The notes beneath the pieces are model-generated. The model saw only the letters and a program-made list of their open reading frames with translations, ran no database searches and was not told the origin of the DNA. This document shows positions 34,060 through 43,958 of a DNA stretch of 64,000 nucleotides, one piece after another. Source of the DNA: an uncultured Bacteroides sp. (GTDB lineage: Bacteria > Bacteroidota > Bacteroidia > Bacteroidales > Bacteroidaceae); the NCBI RefSeq assembly GCF_937912035.1, contig NZ_CALDPF010000043.1, positions 62,001 to 126,000 of the forward strand, in the 5' to 3' direction. The translations under genes and the position numbers were made by a program. Position 1 is the stretch's first letter. Each line of letters begins with the position of its first letter.

Positions 34060-36423
34060 TTAATTCAGGAACATTCTGAATTTCAGAAAAAACGATCTTC
34101 CCGGTTTCTGCAATTTGTAATGGTCATATACCAACCTGTCGAAGATATTGTCACAACTTACAGAGATGTTATATTTCCCGTTTTCCAGAGAATATGTCAT
34201 ATCAGCATTGAATATATGCTGCGCCGGAATCTGAGCTTTACTTTCTTTTGAACCGTATGCCTCCCATGTCAGGAAATACCAATGTACCCACTGATAAGAT
34301 GTTCCCAAACGAAGACTGCTATTTTTTAATAATACATCGTAAAAAGTATAGTTTGCTTCTGCTGCTCCAAACAACCACGGACGGTTAGGCACACGGTTAA
34401 GGTAAGTAGCCGAGAGTTTTCCGTCATCCTTATATTTGCGCTGGTCGCGTGCGTCCTGCCAGCTTATGTTAGCCATACACTGCAAATTTCTCTTCCAGCT
34501 GTAACGCACTTCTCCTTCAACACCCTTTATGTGTACAGCCGGTACATTCTCATACTGCATCATACCTTCCTTTTCCGCAACTACAGCCTGGATATAATCG
34601 TCAACAAAACGCATAAAACCATTGACCTCATAATACAAAGAATGTCCTGTAGCAGAATGCCACGTACCGAAAGCGCCAAAATTTACATTATCACTCCTTT
34701 CGGGGTTCAAAGCCGTATTGGCATATATGGTGGAGCCGTTACCCAACAATTCACGGGCCAAAGGAAGACGGACACTATGTTCAAAGGAAGCCTTCAATGC
34801 CACCGGTTCAATGAATTTCACACGTGTTCCCACTCCATATCCCCAATAATTGTTTGTATTGCTTCCCATAACCTCATCCGAACCGGTCTGCCAGTATAAA
34901 TCTGTCTGCCGAATATTAAGATGATTTACATAGTCTTTGACGAAGAAAGTATTCTCGATTTTATTCTGCAAGAACTGCTGATGATATGAAAGCCCGATGA
35001 TGTGTTTGCAGACGATATCGTTAGACGGCACAAAACTGTCATCAACATCATCATATCTGTCATTGCCTGTTCTGTTTACCAGATAATTAAGATTAATGGA
35101 ATGATGCTGGTTTATACGATAATCCCAGTTTGAGCGAAACATCGTTGTAGGACGCTTATAGTGGCGTAATGACTTTTCACGACCGGTTATCTCATTTCGT
35201 GAGCTCTCGATATAATCTCCGTTCCAGTCGTAAACCCTGTATGCGGTATCCACAGTAAGTGAATGATCCCAGGTATGTGAAAGGATGCTCTGCATCTGCA
35301 GACCTTTCAGGATGAAGTCTTTCTTGCGGTATTGTGCAGAAACGTTATATGCATCACCGTTACGTTCTGCCATACCATAAACCTTTGTCTGAATAGAACC
35401 TGTCTGCAATTCCTTGTTTACCTTTGAATATGATGCTGTTACAAAGAAATCATCAGCCCATGACTTCCCGGTGACACCGACTTCAACCTGTGCAAGCAAT
35501 GAGAAATAGTCATCATGAAAACGCTTACGGTCAGAAGGGACGTATTTCCTGACGCTTTCATCCCATACCTCTACCCCCTTCATCATATAGTCGTTTTTGG
35601 AATAATTGACTCCGACCGTAGGACGCACAATAAGTCCGCTTTTCGGGAATACTATTTGCGCATTCATATCAGCCTTATGTGTATGGAAAGAACCGACTCC
35701 GTAAGACACATCAAGATAATTCTTTTTTTCCTTCTTTGTGACTATATTTATCGCACCACCAAGAGCGTCCGAACCCAGATATGAAGGTACAACACCTTTG
35801 TACATCTCTATATGGTCTATAATATTGACAGGAAGATTGGCAAGAGACACTTCAGAACCTTTTGTTTCAAGAGGAACACCATCAATGAAATAACGTACTG
35901 AGTTGCCTGACATTCCATTTATTGACAAATCGAAATCGGAACCTACACCACCCTCCTGGCGCACCTTTATACCCGATGCACGGTTCACGAGTTCATTAAG
36001 GTTATTCAAAGAATTTACTATAGGCTTTACATCCAGCGCATTTACAGCAAACGAACTTTCACGGAGTTTCTGTGATTTACTCTTGGCATATACCTCCACA
36101 TCCTTCAAGCCTACCGCATCTTCCTGCAAAATAAAATCCACAGACTTTTTTCCGCGAAGTTCTATATTCTTTCTCTGACTTTTGAAACCTACGAAAGAAA
36201 CGACCAGTGTATATTTACCTTCAGGAAGAGAAAGCGAATAATTTCCGTTATCATCTGAATAAGTGCCATAAGAAGTACCCTCTACCGCAAGTGTCGCCTG
36301 CACCACGGGAGTACCGTCAGAAGATGTTACTTTTCCGGAAAGTGTCACAAAAACCTGTGCAACTCCATCCGTAATACCGGAAATTATAAACAATACCAAA
36401 AAGACAAACGTAAGACGTTTCAT
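34060..36423 (-). CDS. btuB: TonB-dependent receptor, BtuB-like, with carboxypeptidase-regulatory domain
   Basis: The 787-residue protein has a signal peptide (1-23), a carboxypeptidase-regulatory-like domain (about 27-110, including GTYSDDNGNYSLSLPEG), a plug with YFIDGVPLETKG and GVVPSYLGSDALGGAINIVTKK, and a long barrel ending in FRMFLN. It is the first gene after the cobalamin riboswitch and is followed by a propeller lipoprotein and cobalamin enzymes, so it is very probably a corrinoid receptor rather than a siderophore one. Confidence 0.88.
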   Translation of the reverse strand: MKRLTFVFLVLFIISGITDGVAQVFVTLSGKVTSSDGTPVVQATLAVEGTSYGTYSDDNGNYSLSLPEGKYTLVVSFVGFKSQRKNIELRGKKSVDFILQEDAVGLKDVEVYAKSKSQKLRESSFAVNALDVKPIVNSLNNLNELVNRASGIKVRQEGGVGSDFDLSINGMSGNSVRYFIDGVPLETKGSEVSLANLPVNIIDHIEMYKGVVPSYLGSDALGGAINIVTKKEKKNYLDVSYGVGSFHTHKADMNAQIVFPKSGLIVRPTVGVNYSKNDYMMKGVEVWDESVRKYVPSDRKRFHDDYFSLLAQVEVGVTGKSWADDFFVTASYSKVNKELQTGSIQTKVYGMAERNGDAYNVSAQYRKKDFILKGLQMQSILSHTWDHSLTVDTAYRVYDWNGDYIESSRNEITGREKSLRHYKRPTTMFRSNWDYRINQHHSINLNYLVNRTGNDRYDDVDDSFVPSNDIVCKHIIGLSYHQQFLQNKIENTFFVKDYVNHLNIRQTDLYWQTGSDEVMGSNTNNYWGYGVGTRVKFIEPVALKASFEHSVRLPLARELLGNGSTIYANTALNPERSDNVNFGAFGTWHSATGHSLYYEVNGFMRFVDDYIQAVVAEKEGMMQYENVPAVHIKGVEGEVRYSWKRNLQCMANISWQDARDQRKYKDDGKLSATYLNRVPNRPWLFGAAEANYTFYDVLLKNSSLRLGTSYQWVHWYFLTWEAYGSKESKAQIPAQHIFNADMTYSLENGKYNISVSCDNIFDRLVYDHYKLQKPGRSFFLKFRMFLN

Positions 36424-36577
36424 AAATACCTCTAATTCATCGTATAACTACCGTACACCTACGAGAAACATATATATACAAAGAGAAAGAGGATTCCATA
36501 AATCCCGAACGGACAAAGAAAATTCCAACTCGATGTTTTCATACTTTATTTCCCGAAAGCATAAAAAACTATTTAAG

Positions 36578-36745
36578 ATACCGGCAGGTCTTCTGACTTG
36601 TTTCTTTTCAGGAGCCTTCCCATCCGTTCAATAGACAGTGGCATATAGAATTCCTGAAAATCATTATGAAACTTACAGCAGCGGGTCTGTTCAGGACTTT
36701 CACCTGATTCCCTTTTCATCACGCTTTTGTCAAGCAATGAACCAA
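36578..36745 (-). ncRNA. Cobalamin riboswitch
   Basis: On the minus strand the leader carries the class signatures in order: GGTGAAAGTCC, ACCCGCTGCTGTAA, GCCACTG, GGGAAGG and the B12 box AGTCAGAAGACCTGCC near 36583-36598. It lies between a -7 box (36754-36761) and the BtuB-like receptor gene 155 bases downstream. When cobalamin is bound the operon should be turned off. The operon carries receptor, lipoprotein and four biosynthetic fusions, so uptake and synthesis are controlled together. An 101-codon frame crossing it is not a gene. Confidence 0.95.
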
Positions 36746-36753
36746 TATCGCCG

Positions 36754-36761
36754 CAAAGGTA
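36754..36761 (-). promoter_or_regulatory. Promoter -7 box of the riboswitch-led operon
   Basis: CAAAGGTA on the plus strand reads TACCTTTG on the minus strand. Transcription would begin near 36747, at the 5' edge of the riboswitch fold. No corresponding plus-strand -7 box was found for the divergent cbiL operon. Confidence 0.7.
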
Positions 36762-36869
36762 GATATTATAACCGAAGCTACCAAATAGAAAATGTATGAA
36801 AATACAACAACAAAAGGAAAAAGATATTATCTTAGCATCCTCAAAAAAGAAAAACATCATATCGGCAAT

Positions 36870-37586
36870 ATGAAACAATCTGAAAAAGTCATCAAATTCG
36901 TATCACTTGGTCCAGGAGATCCTGAGCTTATTACAATAAAAGGATTGAAAGCATTACAGGAAGCGTCATTTATTTACTGTCCTGCCACAATGACTCCATC
37001 CGGTACAAAAAGTTCACACTCGTCCGTCACCCTACAGGCATTGGGTATAGACGCTGATAAAATCAAGACATTTACACTGCCCATGAGCAAAAACAGGGAT
37101 GCGGCGATAAAAGTATATCAGGATCTGGCGGACGATATAGAAAAGTGCTACAAAAACAATATGCAGATAGCGGTGGCAGCCGAAGGGGACGCTGGCTTCT
37201 ATGCTTCAATACAGTATTTATATGAGCTTCTCAAAGAAAAAGGTTTACAGGTAACGCGGATAGCAGGAGTACCTGCATTCATAGCAGCCGGTCCTGTGGC
37301 AGGTATTCGTCTGGTAAAACAGGAAGAAAGATTACTGGTAGTACCCGGAATAATCTCAGAAAAAGAACTTACCGATAAAATCAATTCAGGTTATGTTGTG
37401 GTCATCATGAAACTGCCACTTTGCGAAGAGGCTGTCCACAAAGCGATAACCCAAAATCCTGAAGCTGAGTTTCATTATTTCGAGAATATAAGCAGGGAAA
37501 ACGAATTCTATACATCGGATACCGACATTATAAAAGACAAAAAGTTTCCATACTTTTCACTCATGATCATATCAAAAAAACAATGA
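36870..37586 (+). CDS. cbiL: Cobalt-precorrin-2 C20 methyltransferase CbiL
   Basis: The ATG at 36870 gives 238 residues starting just before the SAM-methylase strand KFVSLGPGDPELITIKGLKAL; the frame runs 26 codons further upstream without homology. VAAEGDAGFYASIQYL and RIAGVPAFIAAGPVAGI are family elements. CbiL makes the first methylation after cobalt insertion. It overlaps cobU by four bases and heads a plus-strand operon with late-pathway genes, divergent from the riboswitch operon but with no riboswitch of its own visible. Confidence 0.92.
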   Translation: MKQSEKVIKFVSLGPGDPELITIKGLKALQEASFIYCPATMTPSGTKSSHSSVTLQALGIDADKIKTFTLPMSKNRDAAIKVYQDLADDIEKCYKNNMQIAVAAEGDAGFYASIQYLYELLKEKGLQVTRIAGVPAFIAAGPVAGIRLVKQEERLLVVPGIISEKELTDKINSGYVVVIMKLPLCEEAVHKAITQNPEAEFHYFENISRENEFYTSDTDIIKDKKFPYFSLMIISKKQ

Positions 37587-38089
37587 AAAGAATTATTATG
37601 GTAACCGGAGGACAACGCTCCGGCAAAAGTACATACGCTGAAAAACTGGCACATCAGCTTACGGACAGACCTGTCTATCTTGCCACAGCAAAGATATGGG
37701 ACGAGGAGTTCCGCCAGCGCGTATTGCGCCATCAGCAAAACCGCGGTCCGGAGTGGACTAATATAGAGGAAGAAATGGAATTAAGCAAGCACAATCTGGA
37801 AGGAAGGGTTGTTGTGATAGACTGTATCACTCTTTGGTGCACTAATTACTTCTTCAAGCATCAGGATGTCCAAAAAACACTGGACTCAATAAAAGCAGAG
37901 TTCGACAAATTTACCGATCAGGACGCGACATTCATTTTCGTGACAAACGAGATAGGTCTAGGAGGTATATCAGAGAATGAGATACAGCGTAAATTCACAG
38001 ATGTACAAGGATTTACAAACCAGTATGTAGCGACGAAAGCCGATGAAGTGATATTCATGGTGAGCGGTATTCCTATGAAAATAAAATAA
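37583..38089 (+). CDS. cobU: Adenosylcobinamide kinase/guanylyltransferase CobU
   Basis: The 168-residue protein has the P-loop GGQRSGKSTYAE near the N-terminus, the RHQQNRGPEWTNIEE segment holding the guanylylated His, and VTNEIGLGGIS. It phosphorylates adenosylcobinamide and adds GMP to activate it for joining to the lower ligand. Length is normal. It overlaps cbiL and is 13 bases from cobT. Confidence 0.93.
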   Translation: MKRIIMVTGGQRSGKSTYAEKLAHQLTDRPVYLATAKIWDEEFRQRVLRHQQNRGPEWTNIEEEMELSKHNLEGRVVVIDCITLWCTNYFFKHQDVQKTLDSIKAEFDKFTDQDATFIFVTNEIGLGGISENEIQRKFTDVQGFTNQYVATKADEVIFMVSGIPMKIK

Positions 38090-38102
38090 AAAGAATCAGA
38101 AT

Positions 38103-39143
38103 ATGAAAAAGTTTAATATCAAACCAATAGACGACCTGCAGTTTGAGCAGGAAGTCATCGACAAAATAGACAATCTTACGAAACCTAAAGGTTCTTTGGG
38201 CCGACTCGAAGAGCTCGCCAAACAAATCTGCATGATCCAGCATACACTTTCTCCACGTTTAAGCAATCCATACAACATCCTGTTTGCCAGCGACCACGGT
38301 ATAGTGGAAGAAGGAGTAAGCGTCTCTCCCAAAGAAATAACCTGGCAGCAACTATATAATTTTCTGGATGGTGGTGCAGGAATAAACTTTCTGTGCCGAC
38401 AACATGGATTTGAACTGATGCTGGTAGATGCCGGAGTAGATTATGACTTGCCTTACGAACGTGGAATAATCAACATGAAGGTAAGAAAGAGTACCCGCAA
38501 TTATCTTCATGAGGCAGCAATGACCAAAGAAGAAATGGAACTGTGCATAGAGAGAGGAGCTGAATGTGTGGAAATGGCCTATAACAAAGGATGTAACATA
38601 GTAAGCTTCGGCGAAATGGGTATAGCAAACACATCAGCCTCATCGCTTTGGATGTCATCTTTCGCAAATATACCATTAAAGCAATGTATCGGCGCCGGGG
38701 CAGGACTGCAGGCTAAAGGTATAGAGCACAAATATCAGGTCTTGAAACAGGCACAGGACAATTTCAAGGGAGAGCACACTGCCGAAGAAATAATTTGCCG
38801 GTTTGGAGGATACGAAATGGTAATGGCTGTAGGAGGAATGCTTAAAGCCGCTGAACTTAGGATGATTATTCTTGTTGACGGATTCATTATGAGCAACTGC
38901 ATACTGGCAGCATCAAAACTTTATCCTGATGTTTTGCAATACGCCATTTTCGGACATCAGGGAGATGAAGCCGGCCATCGTATTCTGCTGGAGCATCTCA
39001 AGGCATCACCGCTGCTTCATCTCAATCTTCGTCTGGGCGAAGGAAGCGGAGCCGTATGTGCCTACCCTATAGTAGATTCTGCTGTCAGAATGCTGAATGA
39101 GATGGACTCATTCAAAAAAGCGTCTATAACAAAATACTTTTAA
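38103..39143 (+). CDS. cobT: Nicotinate-nucleotide:DMB phosphoribosyltransferase CobT
   Basis: The 346-residue protein has the family's TKPKGSLGRLEELA near residue 25, SDHGIVEEGVS, the GEMGIANTSASS stretch and the C-terminal catalytic Glu in RLGEGSGAV. It transfers phosphoribose from nicotinate mononucleotide to a benzimidazole base, making alpha-ribazole phosphate. Which base is used cannot be seen; no bluB is in the window. Confidence 0.93.
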   Translation: MKKFNIKPIDDLQFEQEVIDKIDNLTKPKGSLGRLEELAKQICMIQHTLSPRLSNPYNILFASDHGIVEEGVSVSPKEITWQQLYNFLDGGAGINFLCRQHGFELMLVDAGVDYDLPYERGIINMKVRKSTRNYLHEAAMTKEEMELCIERGAECVEMAYNKGCNIVSFGEMGIANTSASSLWMSSFANIPLKQCIGAGAGLQAKGIEHKYQVLKQAQDNFKGEHTAEEIICRFGGYEMVMAVGGMLKAAELRMIILVDGFIMSNCILAASKLYPDVLQYAIFGHQGDEAGHRILLEHLKASPLLHLNLRLGEGSGAVCAYPIVDSAVRMLNEMDSFKKASITKYF

Positions 39144-39172
39144 ACTCTAAAGACTAAAAAAAGACTATCGGA

Positions 39173-39922
39173 ATGAATCAGATTCTTGCTGCTTTTATAT
39201 TCTTCACCCGTCTGCCGTTCTGGAAAATCAAAAGCGTACCGGACGAATGCTTCAAACATGTAGTCAGCTATTGGAGTTTCAGCGGATGGCTCACGGGCGG
39301 TATCACGGCGATATGTTTCTGGGGTGTCAGCCAGATACTTCCGATCTCAATAGCGGTAATAACGGCGCTTACAGTCCGTCTTCTCATAACCGGAGCATTG
39401 CATGAAGACGGACTTGCCGACTTCTTTGACGGCTTTGGAGGCGGAAGAGACAGAGAGAGTACTCTCAGGATTATGAAAGACTCCCATATCGGTACATACG
39501 GTGTCCTGGGATTAATCATATACTATCTTCTGGGATACCAGCTCCTGAGTTCCATAAATCCGTCATACACTCCGTTTATACTGCTATGCAGCGATTCTTT
39601 CTGTAAATTCGTATGCAGTCACATATTATGGCTGCTGCCTTACGCCCGTAAAGAAGAAGAAAGCAAAGCCAAGGTTATATACTCAAGACAAAACTATAAG
39701 GAAGAAACAGCATCAGCCATCGGAGGACTGCTTCCCCTTGTTTTCATGCCCCACAGTTTCTTTATTACACTGCCGGTTCCGATACTAGTATTTATCTATA
39801 TACAACACCTGTTAAGGAAACGATTGGGTGGATATACAGGCGACTGTTGCGGAGCGTCATTTCTGATATGTGAACTGTCAATGTGGTTCTCCATTGCAAT
39901 AGTTTCAGGATTGATCCGATAA
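39173..39922 (+). CDS. cobS: Adenosylcobinamide-GDP ribazoletransferase CobS
   Basis: The 249-residue inner-membrane enzyme has five to six membrane segments and the Asp-rich metal-binding signature HEDGLADFFDGFGGG near residue 78. It joins alpha-ribazole phosphate to adenosylcobinamide-GDP, the final assembly step. It lies 29 bases after cobT and 13 before cobC in the same operon. Confidence 0.93.
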   Translation: MNQILAAFIFFTRLPFWKIKSVPDECFKHVVSYWSFSGWLTGGITAICFWGVSQILPISIAVITALTVRLLITGALHEDGLADFFDGFGGGRDRESTLRIMKDSHIGTYGVLGLIIYYLLGYQLLSSINPSYTPFILLCSDSFCKFVCSHILWLLPYARKEEESKAKVIYSRQNYKEETASAIGGLLPLVFMPHSFFITLPVPILVFIYIQHLLRKRLGGYTGDCCGASFLICELSMWFSIAIVSGLIR

Positions 39923-39935
39923 AAACCGAAATACG

Positions 39936-40481
39936 ATGAGTACAGGAAAAAAGAAGAAAATAGTATGGGTGAGACATACCGCCCCGGAAGTAACTCCGGG
40001 AACATGTTACGGTCAGACCGATGTACCGTTAAAAGCTTCATTTGAAGAAGAGGCATCAAAGTGCGCCGCACAGCTGAAGAAATACTCTTTCCAGAAAGCA
40101 TATACAAGTCCACTCTCACGCTGCACACGGCTTGCCGGTTTCTGCGGCTTCAAGGAAGCTGTCCATGACCCACGGCTTATGGAAATGAATTTCGGCGACT
40201 GGGAGATGAAGCGTTATGACGAAATAGATGATCCATATCTGTCCCAGTGGTTCGACGACTACATCCATCTACCAGCCCCTAACGGCGAGTCTCTGGAAAT
40301 GCAATATTCCAGAATATCAGCCTTTATTGACGACATTCTTAAAAAGGATGAAAACGAAACCGTAGTTTTCTCCCACGGCGGAAGTATAGTATGCGCTATG
40401 ATTTATGCCGGTATGGCAACATTCGAGAACGGATTCAGCAAACAGCCCTCTTATGGTGAAATCGTAGAAACGAAGTTCTGA
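39936..40481 (+). CDS. cobC: Alpha-ribazole phosphatase CobC (histidine phosphatase family)
   Basis: The 181-residue protein has the catalytic VRHTAPEVTPGTCYGQTDVPL near the N-terminus (a variant of the RHG motif, with RHT), and the second His in FSHGGSIVCA. CobC-type enzymes remove the 5' phosphate of alpha-ribazole phosphate or adenosylcobalamin phosphate. It ends the plus-strand operon and converges on cbiB with only eleven bases between stops. Confidence 0.88.
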   Translation: MSTGKKKKIVWVRHTAPEVTPGTCYGQTDVPLKASFEEEASKCAAQLKKYSFQKAYTSPLSRCTRLAGFCGFKEAVHDPRLMEMNFGDWEMKRYDEIDDPYLSQWFDDYIHLPAPNGESLEMQYSRISAFIDDILKKDENETVVFSHGGSIVCAMIYAGMATFENGFSKQPSYGEIVETKF

Positions 40482-40492
40482 TACCAAGACTA

Positions 40493-41446
40493 CTATACAG
40501 GAAGAGCCCCTGACGAGATATAAATCACGGCGGCAACAATGATAATCATAAAAACTTCCGAAATCCTGTTTATACGGATAGCCACATCAGCATCCTTGCG
40601 TACAAACAGACGGTTGTTACTGCCGATAAATGGTTTATACACCAGCTCCCCGAAATAATTGTGAGGTCCCCCGAAACGGCAATTCAAGATACCGGCAAGC
40701 GCAGCTTCCGGATAACCGGAATTAGGACTAGCGTGTTCATGTCCGTAACGAAGCACAAACCTCAACAGCGACGGATGTCCGGAAGCCATTACCATCAGAA
40801 AAGCGGTGATACGTGCCGGTATAAAATTGGCGATATCATCAATCTTTGCCGCACAATACCCAAACAGACGATAACGTTCATTCTTGTACCCTATCATCGA
40901 ATCAAGGGTATTTATCATCTTGTACGTCAGCATGCCCGGTACCCCCAGCAGCATGAACCAGAATAACGGAGCAATCACCCCATCACTCAGATTTTCAGCC
41001 AAGGTTTCCAATGCAGCGGCACGTACTTCCTGACCGTCAAGCTCGTTTGTATCCCTGCCTACAATACGTGCAACCTGCTTCCTGCCTTTTTCAAGCGACA
41101 CTTCCATAGCATCGAACACCATCCTGACCTCGTCTATCAATGTCTTTCCTGCCAGACAATAGAACACCGCGACTGACGAAATAGCCACACCAGCCCAGTT
41201 GCTATATGAAAAAACATATTTCAGGAGAAAGTAGGACACCACAAAAACAACAGCAATAAGCAGCAATGCCGTAAACGCTCCCTTGATGCGGCGGAAACGT
41301 CCACTATTCAGTCTATGTTCGAAAAAGCGAATCATATTTCCGAAACCTACCACAGGATGAGGTAGCCAAAGAGGGTCGCCCAACAACTTGTCCAACACTA
41401 CTCCCGCCAGCAATGGCAACAAAACATTCAACGTATGCAAATCCAT
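40493..41446 (-). CDS. cbiB: Adenosylcobinamide-phosphate synthase CbiB
   Basis: The 317-residue membrane protein contains LLGDPLWLPHPVVGFG near the N-terminus and the conserved MINTLDSMIGYKNERYRLFG block with following IPARITAFL. It attaches aminopropanol phosphate to adenosylcobyric acid. It is the last gene of the cbiA operon and overlaps the decarboxylase gene by 19 bases. Confidence 0.93.
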   Translation of the reverse strand: MDLHTLNVLLPLLAGVVLDKLLGDPLWLPHPVVGFGNMIRFFEHRLNSGRFRRIKGAFTALLLIAVVFVVSYFLLKYVFSYSNWAGVAISSVAVFYCLAGKTLIDEVRMVFDAMEVSLEKGRKQVARIVGRDTNELDGQEVRAAALETLAENLSDGVIAPLFWFMLLGVPGMLTYKMINTLDSMIGYKNERYRLFGYCAAKIDDIANFIPARITAFLMVMASGHPSLLRFVLRYGHEHASPNSGYPEAALAGILNCRFGGPHNYFGELVYKPFIGSNNRLFVRKDADVAIRINRISEVFMIIIVAAVIYISSGALPV

Positions 41447-42447
41447 TCTTTAATACAATTAATCAGTTCATCATTTTCTTCAGGCATCTGTACGGCAATC
41501 CTGAAGAAACGTTCGTCAAGTCCATCAAAATTCGAAGCGTCACGAATCAAGATTCCTTTTTCCACTGCCAGGAAAGTTTTCAGTTCCGAAGCCTTACCTT
41601 TTTTCAGGCGCACAAGCATATAGTGAGTATCCGATTTCATGACATCCATCTCCCCAGTCATCTCCAGAGCAGAAGCCACACGGTCTTTTTCACGGAGCAA
41701 CGCAGATAAATCGATTTCAAACTCATCATGATGAGTCAGCAGATAATGGCCTGCCGATATAGCCAAAGCATTGACAGACCACGGCATCTTGCACTTCTTC
41801 AAGCGGTTTATCAGTTCCGGATTTCCGGTAACCCCACCCAACCTTAGCCCCGGAATGGCAAAATGCTTTGTCATGGAATGAAGCAACAGCACATTCGGCA
41901 ACATAACAGTTTCCTTGGCCGACAATAACGGGACTGCAGTAAACGCCTCGTACGACTGGTCTATTACAAACAGGCATCCCGGATTATTGACTATCATCTT
42001 ACGGAGCTCATCCACATCCGCGGCTTTCCCCGTAGGATTGTTAGGATTACATATCCAGCAGATGTCGCAACCGGAAATATCCATCCGCTCAAAAGAATAA
42101 GCCTTTATGATTTCATGCGAATGCAACCTGCACGCATCGGCATATTCGCTGAATGTAGGCATCAGGATTACCGAACGGCTTTTCCTAAAAGCCTGTGCTA
42201 TAAGATAAATAGCCTCGGTAGCTCCGTTTGTGACACAAATCGAAGCATCCACAATATCCAGTTGCTCCGCCCACAATCTTTCCAGAGAATATGGCTCCGG
42301 TTCAGGATAAGAACGTATGCATGATATCACACTGCACAAATAAGCATTAAGCCCGTCATGAGAAACATTTCCATAAACATTCGAGCTGAAATTCATACGG
42401 ATTCCATTCCTGTACTGAAAAATATCATCACCGTGTCCTTTAATCAT
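41428..42447 (-). CDS. cobD: L-threonine-O-3-phosphate decarboxylase CobD (PLP)
   Basis: The 339-residue fold type I aminotransferase-like protein has CVTNGATEAIYLIAQ, CWICNPNNPTGK, and the PLP Lys in HSMTKHFAIPGLRLGG, as in histidinol-phosphate aminotransferases. In a cobalamin operon next to cbiB and cbiP it is best read as CobD, which makes aminopropanol phosphate, the substrate of CbiB. It overlaps cbiP by eight bases. Confidence 0.88.
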   Translation of the reverse strand: MIKGHGDDIFQYRNGIRMNFSSNVYGNVSHDGLNAYLCSVISCIRSYPEPEPYSLERLWAEQLDIVDASICVTNGATEAIYLIAQAFRKSRSVILMPTFSEYADACRLHSHEIIKAYSFERMDISGCDICWICNPNNPTGKAADVDELRKMIVNNPGCLFVIDQSYEAFTAVPLLSAKETVMLPNVLLLHSMTKHFAIPGLRLGGVTGNPELINRLKKCKMPWSVNALAISAGHYLLTHHDEFEIDLSALLREKDRVASALEMTGEMDVMKSDTHYMLVRLKKGKASELKTFLAVEKGILIRDASNFDGLDERFFRIAVQMPEENDELINCIKEWICIR

Positions 42448-43939
42448 TATCTGAAAGTATTTTATACAACAATGGCATATTTATGTGCGAACGAACATGA
42501 GCAGCCAGTCTGTCATACTGTTCTTCCTTAAATGAGAGATAATCGGATATATTTCCTTTTTCAATGTCTGTATAAGGCGCCAACAGATAATTGACAACAG
42601 CTTCATTATCCAATATTCCATGCATATACGTACCAAAACATTTCTCTCCCACTCTCCATCCTTCGGCTGTTCCATCCTGCAGATAATTCAAAGGAACTGC
42701 ATCGCTGTCAGCCGATATACTGCTTTGTCCCATATGAATCTCATATCCTTTGCAGGTATCTCCGTCCTTATCCAGAAATCTGAATTCAGTCTGGCGTGTA
42801 ACCTTTTCCGACTGCATGACAGTAGAAACAGGCAACAGTCCAAGTCCCGGCAAACGGCTTATTCCTCCTTCCACGCCGTCCGGATCTTCTACAGACAGTC
42901 CCATCATCTGATAACCTCCACAGATACCGAAAACGGTTGCTCCGTTTCGTGCCGCCCTGACTACAGCCTCGGCCACCCCGTTCCGGCGCAGCTCCAGCAA
43001 ATCATCCAGAGTACTTTTTGTTCCAGGCAATATCACTATGTCAGCCTTGCTTATCTCCTCGGTATTATTGGTATAATACAGATTTACACGCTCGTCCCGC
43101 TCCAAACGATTGAAATCAGTAAAGTTTGACAAATGACGCAACAGTACGACCGCTATGTTGACCTTTCCGCTTACTGCCGCACGCTGTTTCTGCTGCAATT
43201 CCAAAGAGTCCTCCTCTTCTATATAGATATCCTTATAATAAGGAATCACGCCAAGCACCGGCACACCGCAAGTCTCTTCCATCATTTTCACACCAGATTC
43301 AAACAGGCGTAAGTCACCACGGAACTTGTTTACTATTATTCCCTTTATGCGCTTACGGTCTTCCGGCAACTGCAGTGCAATAGAGCCGTAAGCACTGGCA
43401 AACACACCGCCACGGTCGATATCAGCCACTAGAATTACATCCGCATCGGCATACCTTGCCATCGGCATATTGACAAGATCCGTATTCCTAAGATTAATTT
43501 CGGAGATACTTCCCGCACCTTCCATCACTATAGGATTATAACGCGCCGCCAGTCTGTCGAAAGCGGCACATACCTCACGGCGCAACTCGTCCCTTCCCTC
43601 CTTGCGGAAATATTCGTACGCACTGCGGTTACCTATAGGCTTCCCGTTCAATACCACTTGCGATGTATGGTCCGAGCTTGGTTTCAGCAGCAGAGGGTTC
43701 ATATCCGTATGACACGGCACGCCTGCAGCCTCCGCCTGTACAGCCTGCGCCCTGCCTATCTCCAGCCCTTCGGGAGTAGCATACGAATTGAGAGCCATAT
43801 TCTGTGCCTTGAAAGGAGCCGGACAATAACCGTCCTGCAGGAAAATCCTGCACAATGCCGTTGCCAGAACACTTTTACCCACATCACTGCCTGTACCCGC
43901 CAGCATCAAAGGATGTAATCGTTTGATATGTATAGTCAT
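42440..43939 (-). CDS. cbiP: Adenosylcobyric acid synthase CbiP
   Basis: The 499-residue enzyme has an N-terminal synthetase domain with GTGSDVGKSVLATALCRI and PFKAQNMALNS, and a C-terminal class I glutamine amidotransferase domain with the nucleophile in GICGGYQMMG near residue 330 and the His in GTYMHGILDN. It makes four amidations of the corrin side chains. It lies 19 bases after the pduO stop. Confidence 0.95.
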   Translation of the reverse strand: MTIHIKRLHPLMLAGTGSDVGKSVLATALCRIFLQDGYCPAPFKAQNMALNSYATPEGLEIGRAQAVQAEAAGVPCHTDMNPLLLKPSSDHTSQVVLNGKPIGNRSAYEYFRKEGRDELRREVCAAFDRLAARYNPIVMEGAGSISEINLRNTDLVNMPMARYADADVILVADIDRGGVFASAYGSIALQLPEDRKRIKGIIVNKFRGDLRLFESGVKMMEETCGVPVLGVIPYYKDIYIEEEDSLELQQKQRAAVSGKVNIAVVLLRHLSNFTDFNRLERDERVNLYYTNNTEEISKADIVILPGTKSTLDDLLELRRNGVAEAVVRAARNGATVFGICGGYQMMGLSVEDPDGVEGGISRLPGLGLLPVSTVMQSEKVTRQTEFRFLDKDGDTCKGYEIHMGQSSISADSDAVPLNYLQDGTAEGWRVGEKCFGTYMHGILDNEAVVNYLLAPYTDIEKGNISDYLSFKEEQYDRLAAHVRSHINMPLLYKILSDND

Positions 43940-43958
43940 TGATTTCTAAGTTTGATTA

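Noticed and set aside
36573..36878. Minus-strand frame of 101 codons
   Set aside because: It covers the cobalamin riboswitch and its promoter; the conserved RNA boxes explain the sequence.
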